From: Christiangramia gaetbulicola
GTDB lineage: Bacteria > Bacteroidota > Bacteroidia > Flavobacteriales > Flavobacteriaceae
Reading direction: 5' to 3'
Length of the DNA stretch: 64,000 bases
Assembly (NCBI RefSeq): GCF_003054225.1
Contig: NZ_QBKQ01000005.1
Coordinates: 28,554-92,553, forward strand
Part shown: one piece after another, positions 1-8,405 of the stretch
Position numbering within the stretch: the first letter of the stretch is position 1
Layout: each line of letters begins with the position of its first letter
Position numbers and translations under genes: made by a program
Notes under the pieces: model-generated
The model's database searches: none
Seen by the model: only the letters and a program-made list of their open reading frames with translations
What the model was told of the DNA's origin: nothing

Positions 1-161
1 AATGGAAAAGAATATTCATTCCAGTCATTAAAATCTCCTATAACATATACCTCATCGGCGTGAGGAGCCCAAACCCTGAAGGTGGTATGTGTGTCTTCAA
101 CTATAGAACCCATCCCTGGGGAAGGTACAATAGTAAGTTTAATTTGTTCTGCATTTCTCAT
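1..161 (-). CDS. CBM48/alpha-amylase-family protein, N-terminus only (partial)
   Basis: Reading the minus strand from the ATG at 161 gives 53 open codons that run off the left edge. After a short N-terminus the peptide contains FRVWAPHADEVYVIGDFNDW, the signature of the N-terminal CBM48 (isoamylase N) domain of glycogen branching and debranching enzymes and related GH13 amylases. The ATG is the only in-frame start. The catalytic domain lies outside the window, so the enzyme (branching enzyme, pullulanase-like or alpha-amylase) cannot be decided. The gene diverges from the molybdoenzyme operon. Confidence 0.8.
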   Translation of the reverse strand, partial: MRNAEQIKLTIVPSPGMGSIVEDTHTTFRVWAPHADEVYVIGDFNDWNEYSFP

Positions 162-461
162 TTCAATTTTTTTTATAAAAACCATTAAAATTACCTCAGG
201 ATCGAATGCTAAAATTTTATTTGTGAGGAAATTAACTCGGAATCTATTAGGATTCTTAAAGCAGTAAAAAGGCGGTTTTATTTCTATTAGTTCAGGCTCC
301 TGTTTCGGAAAAATGCAGACATTTAAGAAGAGATATTTATTTATGAAACTGAAAAAATTGAAGCTCAGGGTGATAGGTGAAAAACTGATATTTTTCAATT
401 AAATGTTTAGGTAGCCGCCATATTAGGAAAGAAATTATTAAATTTTAGAAAAATTTAGACC
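162..461. other. Divergent intergenic region
   Basis: This 300-base AT-rich spacer lies between the leftward amylase-family gene and the rightward molybdoenzyme genes, so it must carry both promoters. I see no convincing TAnnTTTG element, tRNA or riboswitch fold. A 61-codon plus-strand ORF beginning at 82 overlaps the amylase-family gene antisense and does not look real. Confidence 0.5.
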
Positions 462-926
462 ATGGCAGAATTCACGATAACTATCAACGGAAAAAAGCAG
501 ACCCTGGATGTAGATCCAACTACTCCTTTGCTTTGGGTTTTAAGAGACCATCTCAAAATGGTTGGAACAAAATATGGCTGCGGAATTGCTCAATGCGGAG
601 CCTGTACAGTGCATTTTAATGGTTCTGCCGTAAGATCCTGCCAGTTGCCCATTTCATCGGCTGCGGGTAACGAAATAACGACTATCGAAGGACTTTCTGA
701 AAACGGGGATCACCCGGTTCAAAAGGCCTGGCTGGAACATGATGTTCCCCAATGTGGTTATTGCCAGGCGGGACAGATCATGTCGGCTTCAGCATTGCTG
801 AAAAAGAATCCGAGCCCCAGCGATGAAGAAATTGAAAATGCCATGAATGGTAATATTTGCCGCTGCGGAACCTATACCAGAATTAAGGCTGCTATCAAAA
901 CAGCTTCAGATTCCCAAATAGCCTAA
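462..926 (+). CDS. Isoquinoline 1-oxidoreductase-like [2Fe-2S] subunit
   Basis: This is the 154-residue small subunit of a xanthine-oxidase-family molybdenum hydroxylase. It passes electrons from the molybdenum centre of the next gene product through two [2Fe-2S] clusters. A plant-type ferredoxin domain carries C40, C45, C48 and C60 (CGIAQCGAC). The alpha-helical domain carries C98, C101, C133 and C135 (CGYC, CRC). The length matches IorA/CoxS-type subunits and there is no signal peptide, so export would depend on the Tat signal of its partner. It lies 26 bases upstream of the large subunit. The true substrate is unknown; 'isoquinoline' is a family label. Confidence 0.92.
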   Translation: MAEFTITINGKKQTLDVDPTTPLLWVLRDHLKMVGTKYGCGIAQCGACTVHFNGSAVRSCQLPISSAAGNEITTIEGLSENGDHPVQKAWLEHDVPQCGYCQAGQIMSASALLKKNPSPSDEEIENAMNGNICRCGTYTRIKAAIKTASDSQIA

Positions 927-952
927 TCTTAGTTGAATTTAAATCGAGAAAA

Positions 953-3229
953 ATGAGTAAAGTAAAAACAGGAATAGGCAGAAGATCTTTTATAAAAAGC
1001 GTTGGAGTTGCCAGTGGCGGATTGATCATCGGTTTCAACTGGCTGGCGTGTAAAAGAGCTACAGAAGAAGGTGGAGAGGAAATGGCTATGCAAATGCCAG
1101 ATGAGTGGTTCGAACTTAACGGTTATTTAAAGATTGGTGATAATGGAATTGTAACCATCTATTCTCCAAATCCTGAAATTGGTCAGAACGTAAAGACTTC
1201 CATGCCCATGATCGTGGCTGAGGAACTTGACGTGGACTGGAATAATGTCATCGTAGAACAGGCACCTTTAAACACCGATATTTTCACCAGGCAGCTTGCC
1301 GGTGGTAGTCAGTCTATCCGTCAGGGATGGGAATCATTGAGAACAGCTGGTGCGACAGCCAGACAAATGCTTCTTACCGCTGCTGCTAAACAATGGGAAG
1401 TTCCGGCTTCTGAACTAACTGTTGAAGAAGGAGTGATAAAACATAAGGGAAGCGATAAGACCATGGGATATGGCGAGATCGCGAAAGCCGCCGCCCAGGT
1501 TGAAGTTCCGGAAGAAGTGGAATTAAAGGATAATGACAATTTTAAAATAATAGGGACTTCCCGAAAGAATGTAGACGCGAAGAAAATTGTGACCGGACAG
1601 CCTCTTTATGGCCTGGATACTTATAAAGACGGAATGCTCATCGCGATGCTTGTACAACCACCAGCTTTCGGGATGGAGTTTAAATCCATGGATGCCGATA
1701 AGGTTAAGGAAATGCCCGGTATCGTCGACGTTTTTACCATAGATACCTATCCGGAGGATATGGAAAAAGAATGGAGTGATGTGGCAGCCTTTTCAAAACT
1801 AGTGGTAGTGGTTGGTGAATCTACCTGGCAGGTGATGCAGGCTAAGAAAGAATTAAAGGTAGAATGGGACTTAAATCCAAAATTGACCGAACAGATACAG
1901 ATTCTGGAGAAATCGGCTGGTATGGCTGGAGCAACCGGCCTCGAAAGCAGTGATATTCATAATACGCTGATGGCTGAGGTCGGTGAGAAAAAATCTGAAG
2001 TGGTAAGAAAGGATGGCGATCCGGAAAAAGCATTTAAAAATGCCGCCCGGGTTATCGAGCGTTCTTACACTTGCCCGTTCCTTGCGCATAATTGCATGGA
2101 ACCTATGAACTTTTTCGCTGATGTTACCGGTGATAAGGCCTTGTTATTAGGTCCTATTCAAACACCTGAATATGCTGAAAAGAGTGTAAATAAACGCCTT
2201 GGCTTCGATCTTGAAGATATCGATATACAGATGACTAGAATGGGAGGTGGTTTTGGCCGTAGACTTTATGGTCACTTCCTGGTGGAAGCTGCCGTCATTT
2301 CTCAGAAAATGGGAAAACCGATCAAACTGGTATATTCTCGTGAAGATGATATGACCAATGGTGTATATCGCCCGGCTTATCATGTAAAATATCGTGCGGC
2401 GCTGGATGCGAACAATAAGCTAACAGCTTTTCATGTGAATGCGGGAGGAATTCCGGAAAGTCCGCTTTTCGCCAATCGTTTTCCGGCAGGAGCTATCGAC
2501 AATTATCTTGCAGAAAGCTGGAGCCTTGAATCAAATATTTCAACGGGAGCTTTCAGAGCTCCACGTTCTAATTTCATTGCGGGGGCAGAGCAGTCATTTC
2601 TAGATGAACTGGCAGAAGAAATGGGACAGGACCCAATTCAGTTCAGGCTGGATATGCTAAAACGGGCAGAATCTGATCCTGTTGGTGAAGAGAATGATTA
2701 CGATGCTAAAAGATATGCCGGTGTTCTTAAGGTCGCTAGGGATAAAGCTGGATGGAATAATGGCAGTTCTTCTCAAAGTCGCGGGGTTTCGGCATATTAC
2801 TGCCATAATTCATACGTGGCGCAGATCCTTGATATGACGGTGAAAAATAATGAACCCTTGATAGATAAGGTTACCTGTGTGGTAGACTGCGGAATCGTGG
2901 TGAATCCAGATGCTGCTAAAAATATGGTGGAAGGTGGAACCATCGATGGAATTGGTCACGCACTTTATAGTGAGATGACCTTTAAAGATGGAGCTCCGCA
3001 GAAAAGCAATTTCGACACTTATAATTTAATTCGTCACAAACAGGCACCGAAAAAGATCGATGTGCATTTTATAGATAATGGTATAGATCCTACCGGTTTG
3101 GGAGAGCCGCCATTTCCACCTGTTCAGGGTGCCTTGGCTAATGCCCTTTATAAAGCGACCGGTAAAAGATTCTATAAACAACCTTTTATTAATGAATTGA
3201 AAAATGCGGGTAGCGATTTGAAAACCTAA
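953..3229 (+). CDS. Isoquinoline 1-oxidoreductase-like molybdopterin-binding subunit
   Basis: This 758-residue catalytic subunit hydroxylates a carbon next to a heteroatom or an aldehyde carbonyl at a Moco site. The N-terminus has a Tat motif (RRSFIK, residues 10-15), a hydrophobic stretch and a possible lipobox ending WLAC, suggesting an exported and perhaps lipid-anchored enzyme. The GGGFGRR loop in the middle and GLGEPPFPP near the end (E718 as the catalytic base) are the family signatures. There is no FAD subunit, as in IorAB-type enzymes that donate electrons to a membrane acceptor. No cytochrome partner is encoded alongside. The substrate cannot be read from sequence. Confidence 0.9.
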   Translation: MSKVKTGIGRRSFIKSVGVASGGLIIGFNWLACKRATEEGGEEMAMQMPDEWFELNGYLKIGDNGIVTIYSPNPEIGQNVKTSMPMIVAEELDVDWNNVIVEQAPLNTDIFTRQLAGGSQSIRQGWESLRTAGATARQMLLTAAAKQWEVPASELTVEEGVIKHKGSDKTMGYGEIAKAAAQVEVPEEVELKDNDNFKIIGTSRKNVDAKKIVTGQPLYGLDTYKDGMLIAMLVQPPAFGMEFKSMDADKVKEMPGIVDVFTIDTYPEDMEKEWSDVAAFSKLVVVVGESTWQVMQAKKELKVEWDLNPKLTEQIQILEKSAGMAGATGLESSDIHNTLMAEVGEKKSEVVRKDGDPEKAFKNAARVIERSYTCPFLAHNCMEPMNFFADVTGDKALLLGPIQTPEYAEKSVNKRLGFDLEDIDIQMTRMGGGFGRRLYGHFLVEAAVISQKMGKPIKLVYSREDDMTNGVYRPAYHVKYRAALDANNKLTAFHVNAGGIPESPLFANRFPAGAIDNYLAESWSLESNISTGAFRAPRSNFIAGAEQSFLDELAEEMGQDPIQFRLDMLKRAESDPVGEENDYDAKRYAGVLKVARDKAGWNNGSSSQSRGVSAYYCHNSYVAQILDMTVKNNEPLIDKVTCVVDCGIVVNPDAAKNMVEGGTIDGIGHALYSEMTFKDGAPQKSNFDTYNLIRHKQAPKKIDVHFIDNGIDPTGLGEPPFPPVQGALANALYKATGKRFYKQPFINELKNAGSDLKT

Positions 3230-3244
3230 CAGATCCTTTCAATT

Positions 3245-3583
3245 ATGAAAAAGATCAAAGTTAAATGCTGGGTTGAAGATGAAGGAGAGAAGTTTTATGG
3301 TCCCGGGCCTAACGAACTTTTGAAAAGAATACAGGAAGAAGGATCTCTTTCCAGGGCGGCTAGTAAGATGGAAATGTCCTATAAAAAAGCCTGGGAATTG
3401 GTTCAGAGATTGAATCAGCATACTGAGGAGCCTTTGGTTATTCTGAAAAAAGGAGGTCAGCACGGTGGAGGAGCAGAAGTCACTCCACAGGGTTTGGAAA
3501 TAATGCGTGAGTTTGAGAATTTACAGATAAAGATCGATGAACTGGTAGACCAGCAAACCGATCTTATCAAAGTTTTAAAATAA
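3245..3583 (+). CDS. ModE-type winged-helix DNA-binding protein
   Basis: This 112-residue protein corresponds to the N-terminal winged-helix domain of the molybdate regulator ModE (LysR-like HTH). The features are GPGPNELLKRI, the helix-turn-helix GSLSRAASKMEMSYKKAWELV, and a GGQHGGGAEVTPQG wing. It lacks the C-terminal molbindin domains that bind molybdate in E. coli ModE, so its ligand, if any, is unknown. It starts 15 bases after the large molybdoenzyme subunit and is followed by a terminator, so it probably belongs to that operon. I infer control of one or both molybdoenzyme operons. Confidence 0.85.
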   Translation: MKKIKVKCWVEDEGEKFYGPGPNELLKRIQEEGSLSRAASKMEMSYKKAWELVQRLNQHTEEPLVILKKGGQHGGGAEVTPQGLEIMREFENLQIKIDELVDQQTDLIKVLK

Positions 3584-3586
3584 GAA

Positions 3587-3622
3587 TTTAAGGCTTCGGA
3601 TAGTCCTGAGCCTTAAATTTTA
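3587..3622 (+). terminator. Intrinsic terminator after the ModE-like gene
   Basis: A perfect 9-bp outer stem (TTTAAGGCT / AGCCTTAAA) encloses a GGA/TCC inner stem and is followed by TTTTAAA. It begins four bases after the ModE-like stop codon and separates the first molybdoenzyme operon from the cofactor-biosynthesis operon. Confidence 0.7.
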
Positions 3623-3656
3623 AATAGCGATATATACGTTTATACATAACGCTTAG

Positions 3657-4811
3657 ATGGCAGTAAAAAAGAAAATATATCTGGATTATAATGCAACCAC
3701 CCCGACAGATCAACGGGTGGTTGAAGCGATGTTGCCTTATTTTACCGAGAAATTCGGGAATGCCAGTAGTGATCATGTTTTTGGGTGGGATGCCAATGAA
3801 GCTGTTGAAAATTCCAGGGAACAGGTCGCCAGATTGATAAACTGTAAGCCAACCGGAATTACTTTTACTTCAGGTGCCACCGAAGCGGCAAACCTTGCGA
3901 TATTTGGTTTTTGTAAAAGGAACAGGTCAAAAGGGAAACATATCATCACTTGCAAAACGGAACATAAAACCATTCTAGATACTTTAAAAGCTCTGGAGAA
4001 TGAAGGTTTTGAGGTCACTTATCTGGATGTAGATCTTGATGGTAATATTGATCTTAGCGAGCTGGAGAGTGCTATTACTTCAGAAACGATTCTGGTTTGC
4101 CTGATGCTGGCAAATAATGAAACTGGCCTAATTCATCCTATGTATGAGATCGAAAAAATTGTTCATTCAAAAGGGGTGAAGCTAATGAGTGACATTACCC
4201 AGGCCGTGGGTAAAATACCTGTTGATCTCAAAGCTCTGAATTTGGATATAGCGATCTTCTCTTCTCATAAGATCTACGGACCAAAAGGAGTTGGCACATT
4301 ATATATCAACAAGAAAAATAATATCGAAATTGAACCTCAGGTTTTTGGAGGCGGACAGGAAAAAGGAATGCGCCCGGGAACCCTGAATGTTCCGGGTATC
4401 GTAGGATTTGGAAAGGCTGCCGAAATTGCTTTTTCTGAAATGGAAGAAGAGTCAGTAAGAATCTCGAAACTGAGAGATAAACTGGAAGGACTTTTAATGG
4501 AATCATGTGTTTGTAAAGTCAATTCCATGAAAGCAAATCGATTACCAAATACGACCAATATCTCCTTTGAGAATATTGACTGCAACCAACTTCTCAGAAA
4601 ATTGAATAGCCTGGCGGTTTCACGTGGGTCGGCCTGTACATCTAATATTATTAAACCTTCGCATGTTTTAAAAGCGATGGGTTTAAGTGATGAACAGGCG
4701 TTATCCTCTTTAAGGATCAGTTTAGGAACAAATACCAGCCTTTCAGACATTGAATTCGCAGCTGAAGAAATCAAGAAAACCGCAAACCAGTTAAAAAGAG
4801 CTGAGGTATGA
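3657..4811 (+). CDS. NifS/IscS-type cysteine desulfurase
   Basis: This 384-residue PLP enzyme removes sulfur from cysteine as a protein persulfide. Visible features are the N-terminal YLDYNATTP, SGATEAANL, the PLP-binding lysine K205 in SSHKIYGPKG, and the catalytic cysteine C327 in SRGSACTS. It opens the Moco operon and overlaps xdhC by 4 bases. I infer that it supplies sulfur for MoaD thiocarboxylation through the MoeB-rhodanese protein, for the terminal sulfido ligand of xanthine-oxidase-family Moco, or for both. A general Fe-S role cannot be excluded, but the location argues for a dedicated enzyme. Confidence 0.9.
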   Translation: MAVKKKIYLDYNATTPTDQRVVEAMLPYFTEKFGNASSDHVFGWDANEAVENSREQVARLINCKPTGITFTSGATEAANLAIFGFCKRNRSKGKHIITCKTEHKTILDTLKALENEGFEVTYLDVDLDGNIDLSELESAITSETILVCLMLANNETGLIHPMYEIEKIVHSKGVKLMSDITQAVGKIPVDLKALNLDIAIFSSHKIYGPKGVGTLYINKKNNIEIEPQVFGGGQEKGMRPGTLNVPGIVGFGKAAEIAFSEMEEESVRISKLRDKLEGLLMESCVCKVNSMKANRLPNTTNISFENIDCNQLLRKLNSLAVSRGSACTSNIIKPSHVLKAMGLSDEQALSSLRISLGTNTSLSDIEFAAEEIKKTANQLKRAEV

Positions 4812-5962
4812 GAGAACTGGATACCATCATAAATCAATATGAACTTCTTAAAAATGAAGGGACGCAAAGCGTTCTGGCTACCGTGGTTCATGTGGAGGGA
4901 TCATCCTATCGTAGAGCCGGTGCACGAATGCTGGTTGATGAATTTGGGAATATCACAGGTGCCATAAGTGGCGGATGCCTGGAAGGGGATGCGCTGCGCA
5001 AGGCACTGCACGCATTGCACCAGGAGAAAAATAAACTGATCACTTATGATACCAGTGATGAAGATGACGCGATAATTGGAGCCCAGTTGGGCTGCAATGG
5101 TATCATCCAGGTGCTGTTCGAACCTTTAGATTATCAGGATACATTGAATCCCTGCGAGTTGCTGAAAAAGGTGATTGCTCAAAAGGATGCTTTGGCGATC
5201 GTAATTCAGTTCAATTTGGATAAAAACAAAGTGCAGCATGGAACTTCTCTATTAATTGATGAAAAATCAAACATTTGGGGTAAGAAACTGAAGCAGGAAT
5301 TACTGAAACAAATTCTGAAACAATCTCAATTGGTGCTGAAGGAAAACCGATCTGCTTTTGCGGAGCTAATATCAGACAAGGAGGCGAGCCATATTTTTAT
5401 TCAGAATTATCAGCCTCCGGTAAAGCTCGTTATTGTTGGAGCCGGGAATGATGCTCAGATCCTGGCACAACAAGCCGATCTGCTTGGCTGGGATGTGATC
5501 GTGACCGATGGCAGGCCCACTCACGCGAATAAAGAACGGTTTACCAGTTTCTGCCAGGTAATAGTCTCGAAACCTGAGAAAACACTGGAGAATATCAAAA
5601 TAGACCAACGCAGTTGTTTTGTACTGATGAGTCATAATTACAATTACGATCTCGCAGTTTTAAAACTTTTGCTTAATGAGCAAAAAGTACCTTATATCGG
5701 GATCCTTGGTCCTTTGAAGAAATACCAGAGAATGCAGGGTGATCTTAAGGAAGATGGATTTGAATTAAAAGATGAGATTCTGAAAAAGATCCATGCTCCG
5801 GTAGGACTGGAGGTTGGAGCGGAAACCCCTGCGGAGATCGGATTATCGATCTTATCTGAAATCCAATCAGTTCTAACAGGGAAAAGTGCAAGACCACTTA
5901 AGGAGAAGTCTACGCCAATTCATGAAAAAATTCATTCTCAGTTTAAGGAAATAAAGATTTGA
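4808..5962 (+). CDS. XdhC/CoxI-family Moco sulfuration/insertion chaperone
   Basis: This 384-residue protein has the N-terminal XdhC_CoxI domain (SSYRRAGARMLVDEFG, SGGCLEGD) and a C-terminal Rossmann domain (VIVGAGNDAQILAQQ at about residues 208-222; ETPAEIGLSILSEI near the end). Family members bind finished Moco, assist exchange of oxo for sulfido ligand and insert it into xanthine-oxidase-family enzymes; PaoD plays this role for E. coli PaoABC. It overlaps the desulfurase upstream (ATGA) and the nucleotidyltransferase downstream (TTGA), which suits a relay from sulfur donor to chaperone to cofactor loading. Confidence 0.9.
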   Translation: MRELDTIINQYELLKNEGTQSVLATVVHVEGSSYRRAGARMLVDEFGNITGAISGGCLEGDALRKALHALHQEKNKLITYDTSDEDDAIIGAQLGCNGIIQVLFEPLDYQDTLNPCELLKKVIAQKDALAIVIQFNLDKNKVQHGTSLLIDEKSNIWGKKLKQELLKQILKQSQLVLKENRSAFAELISDKEASHIFIQNYQPPVKLVIVGAGNDAQILAQQADLLGWDVIVTDGRPTHANKERFTSFCQVIVSKPEKTLENIKIDQRSCFVLMSHNYNYDLAVLKLLLNEQKVPYIGILGPLKKYQRMQGDLKEDGFELKDEILKKIHAPVGLEVGAETPAEIGLSILSEIQSVLTGKSARPLKEKSTPIHEKIHSQFKEIKI

Positions 5963-6567
5963 GGAATTATAAAAAAATAGGAGTTGTAATTCTTGCTGCC
6001 GGTTCTTCGAGTCGGCTTGGGTATCCTAAGCAATTGGTGGAGTTCAAAGGAAAACCAATGCTGCAGCATATTATAGATGTGGCAGATTCTTTTGAATTTG
6101 AGACCGAAGTGCTGGTGCTTGGTGCCGCCTCAGATGAAATAAAAGAAAAGATCGAACCGAAAAAGTTTGAAATCCTTTTTAATGAAAACTGGCAGGAAGG
6201 AATGGCTTCAAGTATCAGGACAGGTCTGGAGAGGTCTCTGGAAAAGGAACAAGATCTGGAGCATTTACTTATCCTGCTTTCAGATCAGCCGTTTGTAAGT
6301 AAGGAAAGAATTGATGCCTTGATAAAAGAACAATTAGCCGGGAACAGTGAGGCGACTTTTTCAGAATACGACGGAGATGTTGGTGTTCCTGCGATTTTTT
6401 CAAGTTCGGTTTTCCCGTATTTGAAAGAATTGAAAGGAGATCTTGGAGCTAAAAAACTGATCTATGATAAGAAAATTGAGTTCAGGACGGTAAAATTTGA
6501 AAAAGGGAATTTTGATGTGGATACTAAAGAAGATGTGGAATTATTAAAGAAGCTAGAGAAAGAATGA
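5959..6567 (+). CDS. MobA/MocA-like molybdopterin nucleotidyltransferase
   Basis: This 202-residue NTP-transferase has the signature VVILAAGSSSRLGYPKQL and a metal-binding LLSDQPF motif. The family adds CMP (MocA) or GMP (MobA) to Mo-molybdopterin. Because the neighbouring enzymes belong to the xanthine oxidase family and XdhC is adjacent, I infer a cytidylyltransferase making the dinucleotide MCD. The start is TTG, overlapping the xdhC stop codon; no in-frame ATG precedes the essential nucleotide-binding loop. Nucleotide specificity cannot be proved here. Confidence 0.82.
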   Translation: MRNYKKIGVVILAAGSSSRLGYPKQLVEFKGKPMLQHIIDVADSFEFETEVLVLGAASDEIKEKIEPKKFEILFNENWQEGMASSIRTGLERSLEKEQDLEHLLILLSDQPFVSKERIDALIKEQLAGNSEATFSEYDGDVGVPAIFSSSVFPYLKELKGDLGAKKLIYDKKIEFRTVKFEKGNFDVDTKEDVELLKKLEKE

Positions 6568-6800
6568 AAGTGACGGTAAAATATTTTGGAATGATTGCCG
6601 AACTTGCGGGAAAAACCGAAGAGTTGTTGGAGGTTCCTTCAGGAACATCGGCTATAGAGCTTAAAGATCGACAAGTTCGTAGATATCAGATTCAGGATCC
6701 TGAATCTGTACAGCTGGCGGTGAACCAGAATTTAGATAACAAAGTAGAATTAAATGAAGGCGATGAGGTGGCTTTTTTGCCGCCATTCGCAGGAGGATAA
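6564..6800 (+). CDS. moaD: MoaD, molybdopterin synthase sulfur-carrier subunit
   Basis: This 78-residue ubiquitin-like protein begins KVTVKYFGMIAELAGK and ends in the required Gly-Gly (PPFAGG). Its C-terminus is adenylated by MoeB and converted to a thiocarboxylate, which MoaE uses to insert the dithiolene sulfurs into precursor Z (cPMP). It overlaps the upstream gene by 4 bases and its stop shares one base with the moeB start (TAATG), so it is translationally coupled to its activating enzyme. Confidence 0.9.
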   Translation: MKVTVKYFGMIAELAGKTEELLEVPSGTSAIELKDRQVRRYQIQDPESVQLAVNQNLDNKVELNEGDEVAFLPPFAGG

Positions 6801-7810
6801 TGAGATACGACCGACAAATAAAATTAGATGAAGTTGGAGTTCCGGGTCAGGAAAAACTCCGCAATGCCAGTGTACTTATTGTTGGCGTTGGCGGACTGGG
6901 TTGTCCTGCCGCGCAAAATCTTGTTGGAGCCGGGATTGGCAGGCTCGGGCTTATAGATCACGACCGGGTTTCGCTTTCAAATCTTCATCGGCAGTTATTG
7001 TTTACTGAGGAAGACCTTGGAAAATCTAAAGCTTTGGTGGCTAAATCAAGACTTCAGCAGATCAATTCAGAAGTTGAAATTGATGTTTTTGAGGAACCTT
7101 TAAGTATAGATAATGCGGAAAACCTGTTTCAACTTTATGATATTATCATTGATGGAACCGATAATTTTGAAACAAAATACCTGATAAACGATGCCTGTAT
7201 TCTAACCGAAAAACCATGGGTCTATGCTTCGATCTATAAAAATGAAGGCCAGCTCTCAGTATTTAATTATCAGGAGGGACCTTCTTACCGATGCCTTTTT
7301 CCGAAGACTACCAGGCAGAATATAAGTTGTGAAGCAACCGGAGTACTTGGCGTTACCCCGGGGATCCTGGGAACCATGCAGGCCGCTGAAGTTTTAAAAA
7401 TGATACTTGGTGCCGGAAATGTACTTTCGGGAAAATTGAAACTGATAAATATTCTATCCGGGCAGGATCAATTATTAAATATTTCAAAGAGAGTAGAAGA
7501 GATCGAAAAGATCAAAAATGAAGGAATTATTCCGGTGAGGATAGAATGCAAAATTTCTGACGAGTCAAAGCTCTACCTGGATATCCGGGAAATATTTGAA
7601 CAACCAAGGGTCAATTCTGGAAAGGTTCTTCAAATTCCGCTTAGTGAGCTGGAAGACCGTTTAGAAGAAATTCCGAAGCAGGAAGAGGTATTGGTTTTTT
7701 GCCAGTCGGGAAAAAGAAGCAAGAAAGTAGTGGATTTATTAAAAGCACAATTCGAATTCAATAACCTTATAAATGTTGAAGGAGGAGTAGAAACAATAAT
7801 TGATGGTTAA
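6800..7810 (+). CDS. moeB: MoeB/ThiF-type MoaD adenylyltransferase fused to rhodanese
   Basis: Residues 1 to about 225 form a ThiF/MoeB E1-like domain: nucleotide loop GVGGLGCPAAQN (29-40), DxDxVxxSNLxRQ-like motif (53-65), and C177 in ISCEATGVLGVTPG. Residues 255-336 form a rhodanese domain with active-site loop CQSGKRS (C301). It should adenylate MoaD and, through the rhodanese, deliver persulfide from the NifS-like enzyme. The structural zinc site of E. coli MoeB (two CxxC pairs) is missing: the usual CxxC is SYRC (S162-C165) and no second pair follows. Such fusions also occur in thiamine-type and Mnx-type E1s, but the position in the operon supports a Moco role. Confidence 0.88.
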   Translation: MRYDRQIKLDEVGVPGQEKLRNASVLIVGVGGLGCPAAQNLVGAGIGRLGLIDHDRVSLSNLHRQLLFTEEDLGKSKALVAKSRLQQINSEVEIDVFEEPLSIDNAENLFQLYDIIIDGTDNFETKYLINDACILTEKPWVYASIYKNEGQLSVFNYQEGPSYRCLFPKTTRQNISCEATGVLGVTPGILGTMQAAEVLKMILGAGNVLSGKLKLINILSGQDQLLNISKRVEEIEKIKNEGIIPVRIECKISDESKLYLDIREIFEQPRVNSGKVLQIPLSELEDRLEEIPKQEEVLVFCQSGKRSKKVVDLLKAQFEFNNLINVEGGVETIIDG

Positions 7811-7961
7811 AATTAAATCCTGAACCAAGTTCTGGGGGACGTTAAGAAAGCACTACGTCATGCTGAACTCGTTTCAGCATCTAATAGAAGTTAATATAAT
7901 CGTCAGACCCTGAAATAAATTCAGGGTGACGCTAAATGAGTATGAGGTTAAATAGCATTTA
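7811..7961. repeat. Cluster of flavobacterial interspersed palindromic repeats
   Basis: Three related short inverted repeats stand in a row inside the Moco operon. These are CCTGAACCAAGTTCTGGGGG (about 7818-7838), TGCTGAACTCGTTTCAGCA (about 7861-7879), and a pair with arms ACCCTGAA / TTCAGGGT flanked by CGTCA and GACG (about 7901-7931). The CGTCA and TGACG edges and TTTCAGCA-type cores match intergenic repeats widespread in Flavobacteriaceae. They separate moeB from moaE and could act as RNA hairpins between the cistrons. Confidence 0.7.
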
Positions 7962-8405
7962 ATGGATAAGAAAAAACCGAAAAAAGTATTTGTACAGGGT
8001 GCCATTCCGCCGGAAAAGATCGCTAACTCAATTGCGAATCATCAGTCCAAAACCAATATTGGAGCACATAGTATTTTTCTGGGCCAGATCAGGGCCGATG
8101 AAATTGATGGGAAAACAGTGAGCGCGATAGACTATTCAGCATATGAAGAAATGGCTGAAAATGTTTTTCATGAGATCAGGGAGGCGGCATTTGCGAAATT
8201 CGACATTACCTGCGCGCATATTTATCATAGCCTGGGCGAGGTAAAAACCGGGGAAATTTGCCTTTTCGTTTTCACTTCTTCGGCGCACAGAAAGATTGCC
8301 ATAGAGGCCTGCAACTATTTTGTAGAAGAAATTAAGGCCAATGTGCCCATTTTCGGAAAAGAGATTTTCGAAGATGAAACTCATCAATGGAAAGTGAATA
8401 AATAG
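7962..8405 (+). CDS. moaE: MoaE, molybdopterin synthase catalytic subunit
   Basis: This 147-residue subunit inserts the two dithiolene sulfurs carried by MoaD into cPMP to make molybdopterin. Family features include GAHSIFLGQIR, the conserved DYSAYEEMAE segment, HSLGEVKTGE, and the C-terminal VPIFGKEIF segment containing the active-site lysine. It follows the 151-base repeat-bearing spacer and abuts the next gene (TAGATG), so it lies in the same transcription unit as moaCB. Confidence 0.92.
   Translation: MDKKKPKKVFVQGAIPPEKIANSIANHQSKTNIGAHSIFLGQIRADEIDGKTVSAIDYSAYEEMAENVFHEIREAAFAKFDITCAHIYHSLGEVKTGEICLFVFTSSAHRKIAIEACNYFVEEIKANVPIFGKEIFEDETHQWKVNK

Noticed and set aside
82..267. 61-codon plus-strand ORF at the left edge
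   Set aside because: It lies antisense to the amylase-family N-terminus, has no protein-like pattern, and runs through the divergent promoter region.
162..461. Molybdenum-cofactor riboswitch upstream of the molybdoenzyme genes
   Set aside because: I looked for a structured, G/C-rich conserved leader and did not see one; the region is plain AT-rich DNA.
4337..4891. 184-codon minus-strand ORF
   Set aside because: It is antisense to the cysteine desulfurase and the start of xdhC, with no domain or signal.
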